A DNA stretch of 64,000 nucleotides from Streptomyces sp. NRRL S-31 (GTDB lineage Bacteria; Actinomycetota; Actinomycetes; Streptomycetales; Streptomycetaceae). Below are positions 22,811 through 30,875 of the stretch, piece by piece. Numbering within the stretch: the first letter of the stretch is position 1; every line of letters starts with the position of its first letter. The translations under genes were made by a program, and so were the position numbers. The stretch lies in NCBI RefSeq assembly GCF_000718775.1, contig NZ_JOCB01000002.1, forward strand, positions 1 through 64,000, read 5' to 3'. The notes under the pieces were generated by a model. The model was not told the origin of the DNA. It saw nothing but the letters and a program-made list of their open reading frames with translations, and made no database searches.

Positions 22811-25516
22811 TCAGATCTCCAAGGTCTTGGTGAGTTCCCGGATGATCGGCCGGCACGTGGTGCGCACCGGCCCGGCCCAGCCCGGCTCGCCGAGCCAGAG
22901 CCGCAGAGCGGCCAGCACGCGGGTGTCCGCGGTGCCCGCCTCGGTCACGGTGGCGAGCCACTCCTGCGGATCGGCCAGCGGGACGTTCCCCAGCTCCGCG
23001 CGCAGCTCGTCGACGCCGTAGGTGCGCTGGAGCAGGAGGGAGCGCCGTTCCGGGGCCCGTCCGGCGGCGGCGGCCAGCAGCGAGTCGGTGACATCGGCGA
23101 CGTGGCAGACCGGCACCAGGCCGGTCAGCCGCGGCAGGACGCCCTGCTTCCCCGAGATCCGCAGCAGGTTCGCGAAAACGTCGTCGTCGAGGAAGGCGGC
23201 GTCACCGGGTGTGTGCCCGTACACCAGTCCGAGGCGGACGATGTCGACCTGGCAGCGGTCGCCCTCCAGCGCCCCGGCGTAGCTCTCGGCCACGAACTTC
23301 GCCTGGGAGTACGGGTCGCCGACGGCCTCGAGGGCGTCCTCGGTGAACGGCAGGAACTCCTGGCCGACGGAGGCGGCGGAGGCGAACACGAAGCGGTGCG
23401 CGCCCCGCTCGGCCGCTGCCCGGACCAGGGCCCGGGTGTTCGCGACGCTGTCCTTGACGTGCCGCTCCAGCGGCAGCACGTGGTTCACCTGGAAGCCGCA
23501 GTGCACGACGGCGCCCCAGCCGCCGGTGTCGCCCGCGCTGGTCCCCAGGTCGTCGTAGGTGAGGAACCGCACGTCCGCGAAGTCGGCCTCGTCCCGGCCG
23601 AAGCGCGCGCGGTGACGCTCCACGAGCCGCCGGGGGTTGCCGCTGGTGACGACGGTCAGCGGCCGGTCGCCGCCGAGCAGCCGGTCGAGGACGTGCCCGC
23701 CGATGAATCCGCCGGCGCCGGTGACGGTGACCGCCCGCGGATCACCGGCCGCCTCCCGCCGCAGGGCCGCGAGGGCCGCGGGCAGGCCGGCCAGCTCGGC
23801 CGAGACCGCGCGGAACACGGAGGAGACGGGGGAGGCCGCGGGCTCGGCCCGGTCGCCCAGGGCGGCGACGAACCCCTCGACCGTGAAGTCGTAGTTGAGC
23901 AGGTCGAATGCCTTGCGCACCCGCTCCTCGCCGAAGTGCCGGGCCAGCTTCACCTGGAGCTGCACCAGCCCGAAGGAGTCGCCGCCCGCGTCGAAGAACG
24001 ACAGGTCGGGGGCGATCGGGGTGCCGAGGACTTCCTCCACCGAGGCGCTCACGATGTCCTGCCCGGCCTCCGGGCCGCCCGTGCCGGCGCCGTCGCGCGC
24101 CACGAGGGCACGCAGGGCGTCCTTGTCGGCCTTGCCGGTGTGCGTGACCGGGATGTCGGGCACGGCGAGGACGAGGTCGGGCACCTCCCACTTCGGCAGC
24201 AGTGCGCGCAGCCAGCTCTTCAGCTCCGCCTCCGTCCGGCCGGTCGCGGTGTGCGCGAGGACCAGGGAGCCGTCGTGCGTCAGGACCGCGACGCGCGATC
24301 CGAGCAGGCCGGACAGCCTGCCCTCCAGGTCGGTGAGGGCGATCCGGTGGCCGAGCCGCTTGATCTGGTCGTCGAGGCGGCCGAGGTAGAAGACCTCACC
24401 GTCGCGCAGTTCCACCTCGTCGCCGGTGTGGTAGGCGGTGCGGCCGTCGACCGTGGTGAACGGCCCGTCCGCCCGCTCCACGCCTTCATAGCCCAGGGCG
24501 ACCCCGTCGCCGACGATGACGAGTTCACCGCGTCCCGAGGTGGCGTAGGTGCTCAGCGTCCGGTCGTGGACCCGGGCCTCGTACCCGTCGACGGGGCGGC
24601 CGACGGAGGTGGTGAACCGGTTCGGCTCGGCGACGGAGAAGCACACGGTGCCCTCGGTGGGACCGTAGGCGTTGAGCACCCGGCTGAACCGCGCGGCTGC
24701 CCGGAACTCCACCTCGGTCAGGGCCTCGCCCGCGAAGACGACCGTGCCGATCGCCTTGCGTGCCTCGTCGTGCAGGCGGGCGTACACCGACGGCGGCACG
24801 GTGATCACGTCGCAGCCGTGCGCCGCCAGGTGGGTGCCCACCGCGTTCACCCACGAGCCGCCGTCCCACGCGGGTACGACCAGGGTCCCGCCGGCGTACA
24901 GCGTCACGAGGATCTCGGCGAGAGAGGCGTCGAAGGCGAGCGAGGAGAACTGGAGCACACGATCGCCCGGTTCGATGCCGAACAGGCGGGTCTGCGCCCG
25001 GCAGAGGTTCTCGATCCCCCGGTGGCCGACGTTCACCAGCTTCGGCAGCCCGCTCGACCCCGAGGTGAACACCGAGTACGCCGTCCGCTGCACGGGCCAG
25101 GACGCCGGACTCTCCCCGTCGGCCGGCGGGGACACCTCGGCGGCCAGCTCGTCCGCGTCGACCACGGGCACGCCGACGTCCGGTTCGCGCAGGGCTTCGG
25201 ACGTACCGCGGAGCACCAGGTCGGGCCTGGCCACGCGCATGGCCTCGCGCACGCGTTCCGGGGGCAGCCCCGGGTTGACCGGGGTGTAGACCAGCCCCGC
25301 GCGCATCACGGCCAGCGCCCACAGCAGCGCCTCGGCGGTGTGCTCACCAGCCGTCGCCACCCGTACGGCCCGCGGGTACCGCCTGCGCAGGTGCGCGGCG
25401 CGATCCCGGGTGACCCGGTCCAGGTCGGCGTACGACCAGGTCCGCGTACCCGACTCCAGGGCGGGCAGGTCGCCGCCCGCGCCGAGGCGGTGAGCAAGGA
25501 GCGTGGATAGATCCAC
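22811..25516 (-). CDS. NRPS with adenylation, thiolation and terminal reductase domains (A-T-R, CmlP-like)
   Basis: 901 aa from GTG 25516 (AGGGGAA about six bases upstream); the ATG-like upstream frame is unlikely. Adenylation domain about 1-510: YSVFTSGSSGLPK (A3), AYGPTEG (A5), YHTGDEV (A7), HTGKADKDAL (A10 lysine). Aligning by eye to GrsA gives the pocket D-A-A-T-V-A-A-V-C-K, close to codes for tyrosine or beta-hydroxytyrosine. Thiolation domain about 535-600 with the serine in FFDAGGDSFGL. Reductase domain about 645-900: TVTGAGGFIGGHVL nucleotide loop and the catalytic YSQAK. It loads an aromatic amino acid and releases the product as an aldehyde or alcohol. There is no condensation or thioesterase domain. 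Confidence 0.9.
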   Translation of the reverse strand: MDLSTLLAHRLGAGGDLPALESGTRTWSYADLDRVTRDRAAHLRRRYPRAVRVATAGEHTAEALLWALAVMRAGLVYTPVNPGLPPERVREAMRVARPDLVLRGTSEALREPDVGVPVVDADELAAEVSPPADGESPASWPVQRTAYSVFTSGSSGLPKLVNVGHRGIENLCRAQTRLFGIEPGDRVLQFSSLAFDASLAEILVTLYAGGTLVVPAWDGGSWVNAVGTHLAAHGCDVITVPPSVYARLHDEARKAIGTVVFAGEALTEVEFRAAARFSRVLNAYGPTEGTVCFSVAEPNRFTTSVGRPVDGYEARVHDRTLSTYATSGRGELVIVGDGVALGYEGVERADGPFTTVDGRTAYHTGDEVELRDGEVFYLGRLDDQIKRLGHRIALTDLEGRLSGLLGSRVAVLTHDGSLVLAHTATGRTEAELKSWLRALLPKWEVPDLVLAVPDIPVTHTGKADKDALRALVARDGAGTGGPEAGQDIVSASVEEVLGTPIAPDLSFFDAGGDSFGLVQLQVKLARHFGEERVRKAFDLLNYDFTVEGFVAALGDRAEPAASPVSSVFRAVSAELAGLPAALAALRREAAGDPRAVTVTGAGGFIGGHVLDRLLGGDRPLTVVTSGNPRRLVERHRARFGRDEADFADVRFLTYDDLGTSAGDTGGWGAVVHCGFQVNHVLPLERHVKDSVANTRALVRAAAERGAHRFVFASAASVGQEFLPFTEDALEAVGDPYSQAKFVAESYAGALEGDRCQVDIVRLGLVYGHTPGDAAFLDDDVFANLLRISGKQGVLPRLTGLVPVCHVADVTDSLLAAAAGRAPERRSLLLQRTYGVDELRAELGNVPLADPQEWLATVTEAGTADTRVLAALRLWLGEPGWAGPVRTTCRPIIRELTKTLEI

Positions 25517-25644
25517 TGGACTTCCCCTCTGGTTGGCTTGTCGGTTGGGAGGGGCCCTCCGCACGGGTGGATGGGCAGGAGGGACGGACCGGCCGGCGTG
25601 CCGGTCGTGCCGGACCGGTCCCGCGGCGGGGACCGGCCGGCACC

Positions 25645-28600
25645 TCAGGACCGCGTGTCGTCCGTCCGGGCGGCCGTCAGTTCACGCAGGATGTCCAGGT
25701 ACTCGGCCAGCGTGCTCCGAGCGGTCGGCAGGTCCATGACGTCGGCGCTGTAGGGGAGGACCACCACCAGCTCGTCCCCGACCTCGTTGATCTCCACCGT
25801 CAGGTCGGCCTTGGCCGTGCCGTTGTCCACGAGCCACGGCACCACGCGGGTGCCCTCGAGCGCGGCGCGGGGGCGCAGCGGCCCCTGGTAGGCGAGGACC
25901 ACCTGGACGAGGGGCTGGCCGGACGCGCCCGCCCGGGCGCCGACCGCCCGCACCACGTCGTTGAACGCGACGTACTGGTGCTCCAGGCCCTCCTGGACCC
26001 GTTCGTCCACGGCGGCGAGGAGCGGCAGCGGGTCCGTGGTGCCGTCGAGCGTCACCCGCATCACCACGGTGTTGGTGAAGAAGCCGATGACGTCCTCGGC
26101 CTCCTGGCTCGGACGTCCCGAGAAGGGGGACCCGATCAGGACGTCCCGCTGTCCGGTACGCCGCGACACCAGGAGCGCGAGCGCCAGCAGGCACACCGCG
26201 TACCCGGTGGTGCCGGCCTCCTCGGCCAACCGCCGCACGGCCGCGCGCAGTCCGGGGCCCGTGCCGCGGTCGACCCGGCCGCCGAGGTGGCTGAAGGAGG
26301 CGGGCCGCGGCCCGAGGGTGGGCAGGTGCGTCTCGGTCGGGGCGCCCGCGAGCACGGAGCGCCAGTGGTCGAGCCCCGCCGCGAGCACGGGGTGTCCGGC
26401 CGTGGCGCGCTGCCACCGGGCGTGGTCGCGCGGGCGCAGCGCGGTCCTCGGCCGGGGAGCCGGCTCCCGCCCGGCCCGGCGGGCCGCGTAGCACTCCGCC
26501 AGGTCGCGGTCGAGTACGTCCTGCGAGAGGCCGTCGGCGACGGTGTGGTGGGTGACGAGGACGAGTACCCGCTCCTCGGCCGCCATGGTGAGCAGCGTCG
26601 CCCTGAGCAGCGGTGCCCGCTCCAGGTCGAAGGGGACGGCGCCCAGCTCCGTGACCCGCCGGGTCGCCTCCGCGAGGGGGTCTGCGGAACCGGTCAGGTC
26701 CTCCTCGGCCAGGTCCACCGTCACCCGCGGGGCGACGTCGACGCGGAGGTCGGCCCCCTCCAGGTGCAGGCTGCTGCGGAAGGCCTCGTGCCGGTCGGCG
26801 AGGTCCTGGACGGCGCGCCGCAGGGCCGGCAGGTCCACGGGGCCGGTCACCTGGAGCGCGGACGCCTCGTTGTAGGCGACGGACGCGGCCCGCTTCATCC
26901 GGGCCTGTGCCCACAGCCGCCGTTGGTGGAGGGAGGCGGGGTGGGAGGTGCCGGAGTCGGTGTCCGTGCGGGTGAGCGGGGGGAGCGCGGCCCGTTCGCC
27001 GCCACCGGCGGCCAGGATGCGGGCCAGTTCCGCCAGGGTGCCGGCGCCCAGCAGTTCCCGGACGGTCAGGACGACGCCGAAGTGCTCGCGGACCCGGTTC
27101 TGCACCCGGATGGCCTGGAGGGACGTGCCGCCCAGGGCGCGGAAGCCGTCGCCGGGGCCGATCCCCGCCACACCCAGCACGTCCTCCCAGATGCGTGCCA
27201 GCTCCGCCTGCGCCCCGGGCTCGGGAGCCGAACCGGCGGTACGGGAGCCGGACTCGCGCGGGCGGTACGCCCGGAGCGCGGTCAGGTCGACCTTGCCGTG
27301 CTGGTTGAGCGGGAGGCGCTCCAGCGGCACGATGAACGACGGGACCATGACGGGCGGCAGCTCTTCGGCCAGCCGGTCGGCCAGTTCCTTCTCGATCCCC
27401 GGGGGGCCCACGACGAAGCCGACCAGCCGGGCGTCCGGGCCCTCCCCCTGGACGACGACGGCGCAGGAACGCACACCCGGGTGGGCGGCCATCACCGACT
27501 CGACCTCACCGCGTTCCACGCGCTGGCCGCGGACGTTGAGCTGGCCGTCCACGCGGCCCAGGAAGTCCAGATTGCCGTCGGGCAGGTATCGCACCCGGTC
27601 TCCGGTGCGGTAGAGGCGGGCGCCCGGCCGCCCGCTGAACGGGTCCGGGGGGAACTGGCGTTCCGTCAGCTCGGGAAGGTTCCAGTAGCCGCGGGCCAGG
27701 CCCCGGCCGCCGACGTACAACTCGCCCGGCTCGCCGGGTGCCACGGGCCTCATGTGCTCGTCGAGGACGTGCAGTTCGCGGCCGGGCAGGGCCTTGCCGA
27801 TCGGCGGCGCGTCGCCGGGCGGGCGTTCGTCCGAGGCGCTGGCCGCGACCGTCACCTCGGTGGGTCCGTAGAGGTTGACCAGGCGTCGGCCGCTCCCCCA
27901 GCGCTCGGCGGTTCGGGGCTGACATCGCTCTCCTATGTAGGCGAGCGTGTGCAGGGCGGGCAGGGGCGGTTCCTCGGTCAGCTCGGCGAGCAGCGCGGGG
28001 GGCAGCATCGCCCCGGTGACGCGGGCGTCCCGGAGGAACCGCACCAGACCGGGCCCGGCCGTCTCGGTCCCGGCGGGCGGGATGACCACGGTGCCGCCGG
28101 CGGCCAGCACCGCGTAGATGTCGAGCGCCTGGGTCTCCCAGGTCAGCGGGTAGAACTGGAGGAACCGGGTGCCGGGGCCCAGGCCCAGATAGGGGCTGAT
28201 CATGCCCATGAAGTAGGCGATGGAGTCGTGCACCGCCATGACGCCCTTGGGACGGCCGGTCGTGCCCGACGTGTAGGTGACGAAGGCGAGCCGGTCCGGA
28301 TCGCCCTCGGGCAGTCCCGCGGCGGTCTCCGCCGGCGCCACCGGGGCGGTCCCCGCCGTTTCCGGGGCCGTTCCCGGGGCCGTTCCCGGCCCGGGTGCTT
28401 CGGCCAGTTCCTCGGCGACGAGGAGGGGTATGCCGGTCGCGGGCACCGCGTCCCGCACGGCCCGGCTCGCCACCGCCACCCGCGGGGCGATGTCCCGCAG
28501 GATCCAGCGCAGCCGGGCCTCGGGGTGCGCCGGGTCCAGGGCGACATAGCTGCCGCCGGCCTTCAGGATGCCCAGCAGCGTCACCACCATGGCGGCGGAG

Positions 28601-28788
28601 CGCTCCAGGGCCACGGCGACGAAGACGCCCGGCTCGACGCCGTGTGCGCTCAAGCGCCGGGCCGCGGCGTCGGAGCGGCGTTCCAGCTCCGAGAAGTCGA
28701 GGTGTTCGGTGCCGTACTCGACGGCCGGCAGGTCGGGATTCGATCTGGCGCGTGCGGCTATCAGGCCATGAATGGTGGAGTGGCTCAT
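25645..28788 (-). CDS. NRPS with adenylation, thiolation and condensation domains (A-T-C)
   Basis: 1047 aa from ATG 28788; the upstream ATG at 28881 would add 31 residues, and neither has a strong ribosome site. Adenylation domain about 1-500 (FVTYTSGTTGRPKGV, LYGPTEVT, LYRTGDRVRYL, NQHGKVDLTAL). Thiolation domain about 530-600 with FRALGGTSLQAI. Condensation domain about 620-1045 with HHTVADGLS. The pocket reads roughly E-T-L-M-A-I-L-V-A-K, with Glu where alpha-amino-acid domains have Asp235, so the substrate is unusual. The terminal condensation domain should join this unit to the aromatic unit on the next protein (A-T-R), giving a two-module assembly line. First gene of the operon. Confidence 0.9.
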   Translation of the reverse strand: MSHSTIHGLIAARARSNPDLPAVEYGTEHLDFSELERRSDAAARRLSAHGVEPGVFVAVALERSAAMVVTLLGILKAGGSYVALDPAHPEARLRWILRDIAPRVAVASRAVRDAVPATGIPLLVAEELAEAPGPGTAPGTAPETAGTAPVAPAETAAGLPEGDPDRLAFVTYTSGTTGRPKGVMAVHDSIAYFMGMISPYLGLGPGTRFLQFYPLTWETQALDIYAVLAAGGTVVIPPAGTETAGPGLVRFLRDARVTGAMLPPALLAELTEEPPLPALHTLAYIGERCQPRTAERWGSGRRLVNLYGPTEVTVAASASDERPPGDAPPIGKALPGRELHVLDEHMRPVAPGEPGELYVGGRGLARGYWNLPELTERQFPPDPFSGRPGARLYRTGDRVRYLPDGNLDFLGRVDGQLNVRGQRVERGEVESVMAAHPGVRSCAVVVQGEGPDARLVGFVVGPPGIEKELADRLAEELPPVMVPSFIVPLERLPLNQHGKVDLTALRAYRPRESGSRTAGSAPEPGAQAELARIWEDVLGVAGIGPGDGFRALGGTSLQAIRVQNRVREHFGVVLTVRELLGAGTLAELARILAAGGGERAALPPLTRTDTDSGTSHPASLHQRRLWAQARMKRAASVAYNEASALQVTGPVDLPALRRAVQDLADRHEAFRSSLHLEGADLRVDVAPRVTVDLAEEDLTGSADPLAEATRRVTELGAVPFDLERAPLLRATLLTMAAEERVLVLVTHHTVADGLSQDVLDRDLAECYAARRAGREPAPRPRTALRPRDHARWQRATAGHPVLAAGLDHWRSVLAGAPTETHLPTLGPRPASFSHLGGRVDRGTGPGLRAAVRRLAEEAGTTGYAVCLLALALLVSRRTGQRDVLIGSPFSGRPSQEAEDVIGFFTNTVVMRVTLDGTTDPLPLLAAVDERVQEGLEHQYVAFNDVVRAVGARAGASGQPLVQVVLAYQGPLRPRAALEGTRVVPWLVDNGTAKADLTVEINEVGDELVVVLPYSADVMDLPTARSTLAEYLDILRELTAARTDDTRS

Positions 28789-28881
28789 TTGTGGAAATCC
28801 ACGGTACGTTTTCCCTTGCCGAATCGATGCGTCCCCCAGGAATGGTGTGACCTCGGGCGCAACGGAAGGAACGGCGAGCAT

Positions 28882-29394
28882 TTATAAATCTCGCCCATTC
28901 CAGTGGAACCTACCGGATTCGGACATAAAGATGCCCCGGCGAAAGTCAGGTCGAAGGGTCACGGGGGCACGGAAACCTGTGCGCACCCGATGCTGTGAAT
29001 GGGCATGCCTCCGGTCGGCCATCGGCACCGAGCGGGACGGACGGCACCGTTCCCGCCTGGAAACGATCCGCCGAGAGCTGCCCTGAAAGCGGGCACGGCA
29101 TGCGCGAGGGGCTGATAATTGGCCCGAAACGACCCAAGGATTACCGCGGTGAACGCGAGTAATTCTGTGTGCCGGCCGGCATCCGGTCGCCCGCATTCGC
29201 CATTGACCTCACCGTATGTCCCCCGTTCACGTCAATGCTGGCTAGCTTGCGTGCTGCGAGAGGCACTGTAGTTTGGGCTTGCAGGGTAGGCAAGCATCAA
29301 TCTTGCGGGGGGACCGGGGTGCTTGCGCCTTCCGGACCTTTCTGTTTCGATGGCGAACGCATGAAGCAAAGGCCTTGACACGGGGGTGTCTTCA
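28882..29394. promoter_or_regulatory. Central divergent control region of the cluster
   Basis: Together with 29395-29750 this is about 960 bases between the leftward NRPS operon and the rightward oxygenase operon. It contains four direct CTTGC repeats (29246, 29278, 29302, 29322) and an inverted repeat GCTTGC-N7-GCAAGC (29277-29295). No reading frame of normal length has typical codon use here. The repeats are the best candidate for the binding site of a regulator, and no regulator gene is visible in the cluster itself. Confidence 0.5.
29277..29295. promoter_or_regulatory. Inverted repeat GCTTGC-N7-GCAAGC among CTTGC repeats
   Basis: Perfect 6-bp arms around AGGGTAG, in the middle of four CTTGC copies spaced 32, 24 and 20 bases apart. 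It is likely an operator or activator site for the divergent operons; the protein is unknown. Confidence 0.35.
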
Positions 29395-29505
29395 ATGGGT
29401 GACGCAACAGGGCCGGGCTCGGGCACGCCATTCGTGATCGCGGCGCCCGGTACTCACGGGCCGTCGGCGCCGCAGTCGCCCGCCGGCCGGGCCGGGTCCG
29501 CGTAA
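29395..29505 (+). CDS. Possible 36-residue peptide upstream of the oxygenase operon
   Basis: ATG 29395 to TAA 29505. GGGGG lies eight bases upstream and a TTGACA lies about 20 bases upstream. About 86% of codons end in G or C. The peptide starts MGDATGPGSGTPFVIAAPG and is rich in Gly, Pro, Ala and Ser. It may be a short gene, the remnant of a larger regulator, or chance; no family is recognised. Confidence 0.25.
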   Translation: MGDATGPGSGTPFVIAAPGTHGPSAPQSPAGRAGSA

Positions 29506-29750
29506 ACCGGGCCCCGGCTCCGGCCGGACACCCGAGGCGGCCGGACCGTCCGGCCCCAGTCACCGCATCAACCACCGGAACCGTACGGTTTCGGGCCGTC
29601 CTGGTGCATATTTTTCGCCATTTCCGGCGAGCGGAATGGCCGAATCCGGTCGGCTGGAAATAGCCGCTCCCCCACCGCGCCCACGGGGGACCCGTGCCGA
29701 TTCGCACGGCCGGACCTAGGCATCAGTCTTGACATCAAGGGAGGGGCCTG

Positions 29751-30875
29751 GTGATTCAGGTACGTGAACCAACACAGCCACCGGACGCCGCCGACGGTGA
29801 TCCCGCCGACGGCTCGATCACGCCACTCGACGACGTGACGATCACCCTCACCGACGCCGAACGCCAGGCGCTCGGCGACGCGTTCGCCTCGTCGGCCCGT
29901 GCCCTGAAGGACCGGTCGCTGGACGACGAGGAGCTGCTGACGGAGGCCGAGCTGGCCGGACTGCGGCTGCCGCGACGGGTCCTGGAGGCGCTCGGCGGGT
30001 TCCGCCGGCACGGGAACGACGCCGGCGTGCTCCTCCTGCGCGGCATGCCCGTCGACCTCCGGCCCCCCGCGACCCCGACCGACGGGTTCCTGCCCCGCTG
30101 GAGCGACCTCCCGGTGGCCACGTTCGCGCAGCTCGCGGTGGCGTCCACCGTGGGCTCCGTCATCGCCTACGCGGACGAGAAGGAGGGCAGGATCGTCCAG
30201 GACGTGGCCCCCGTGGAGGGGGCCGAGAAGCGCCAGGAGAACTCGGGGACGGTCTACCTGGAACTTCACACCGAGGACGGGTTCCACCCGCACAAGCCGG
30301 ACTTCATCACGCTGATGTGCATACGGTCCGACCACGAGCGCACGGCTCGGACCGTCGTCGGCGCCGCGGCCCGGGCGCTGCCCCTGCTGTCCGCGCCGAC
30401 CGCGGCGGTATTGCGGCAGCCGCGCTTCCGCCTCAGGGTGAGCAGCTCGTTCGGGGACGGTTCCACCGACCTGCTCACCGGCCCGCTGCCCGTGCTCTCC
30501 GGCACCGCCGACGCGCCGGACCTCCTCGCCGACTTCCACGCCATGGAGGGCGTCGACCAAGAGGCACGAGCCGCCCTGGAGGAGATCAAGTCCGCGTTCC
30601 TCGCGACCCTCCGCGGTGGCGTGCTCGAACGAGGCGACCTCCTCGTCGTCGACAACCGCACCGCCATCCACGGGCGTTCGCAGTTCGCGGCCCGCCACGA
30701 CGGAACCGACCGCTGGCTGAGGCGCTGCTTCGCCGTCACGGACATCCGTGCCTCACGGGCGGCCCGGCCCGCCGGCTCGCGCGTGTGCCGCCCGCTCCGT
30801 GACATCGGCCTCTTCTCCCCCGGACCGCTCACCCCGACCCCACGAATCGAGGACCCGGCTTGCACCGGTTCATAA
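29751..30875 (+). CDS. VioC/AsnO-type (clavaminate synthase-like) Fe(II)/2-oxoglutarate oxygenase 1
   Basis: 374 aa from GTG 29751, with AGGGAGGGG ending about seven bases upstream. The iron motif is the HxE variant typical of VioC, AsnO and clavaminate synthase: LELHTEDGFHPHKPDF (H, E at about 172-174). The distal histidine is in DNRTAIHGRSQF, with the 2-oxoglutarate arginine in GTDRWLRR. This family hydroxylates or desaturates free amino acids such as arginine, asparagine or citrulline at the beta or gamma carbon. It is the first gene of a coupled four-gene operon, overlapping the next gene by 16 bases. Likely substrate: arginine, citrulline or a relative, by inference from the neighbouring ArgG homologue. 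Confidence 0.9.
   Translation: MIQVREPTQPPDAADGDPADGSITPLDDVTITLTDAERQALGDAFASSARALKDRSLDDEELLTEAELAGLRLPRRVLEALGGFRRHGNDAGVLLLRGMPVDLRPPATPTDGFLPRWSDLPVATFAQLAVASTVGSVIAYADEKEGRIVQDVAPVEGAEKRQENSGTVYLELHTEDGFHPHKPDFITLMCIRSDHERTARTVVGAAARALPLLSAPTAAVLRQPRFRLRVSSSFGDGSTDLLTGPLPVLSGTADAPDLLADFHAMEGVDQEARAALEEIKSAFLATLRGGVLERGDLLVVDNRTAIHGRSQFAARHDGTDRWLRRCFAVTDIRASRAARPAGSRVCRPLRDIGLFSPGPLTPTPRIEDPACTGS

Noticed and set aside
21710..25510. A 1266-codon open frame on the plus strand
   Set aside because: It is antisense to the methyltransferase and NRPS genes. Its codon pattern mirrors them, it has no domain, and long antisense frames are expected at this GC.
25567..28887. A 1106-codon open frame on the plus strand
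   Set aside because: Mirror of the A-T-C NRPS gene, which has clear adenylation, thiolation and condensation motifs.
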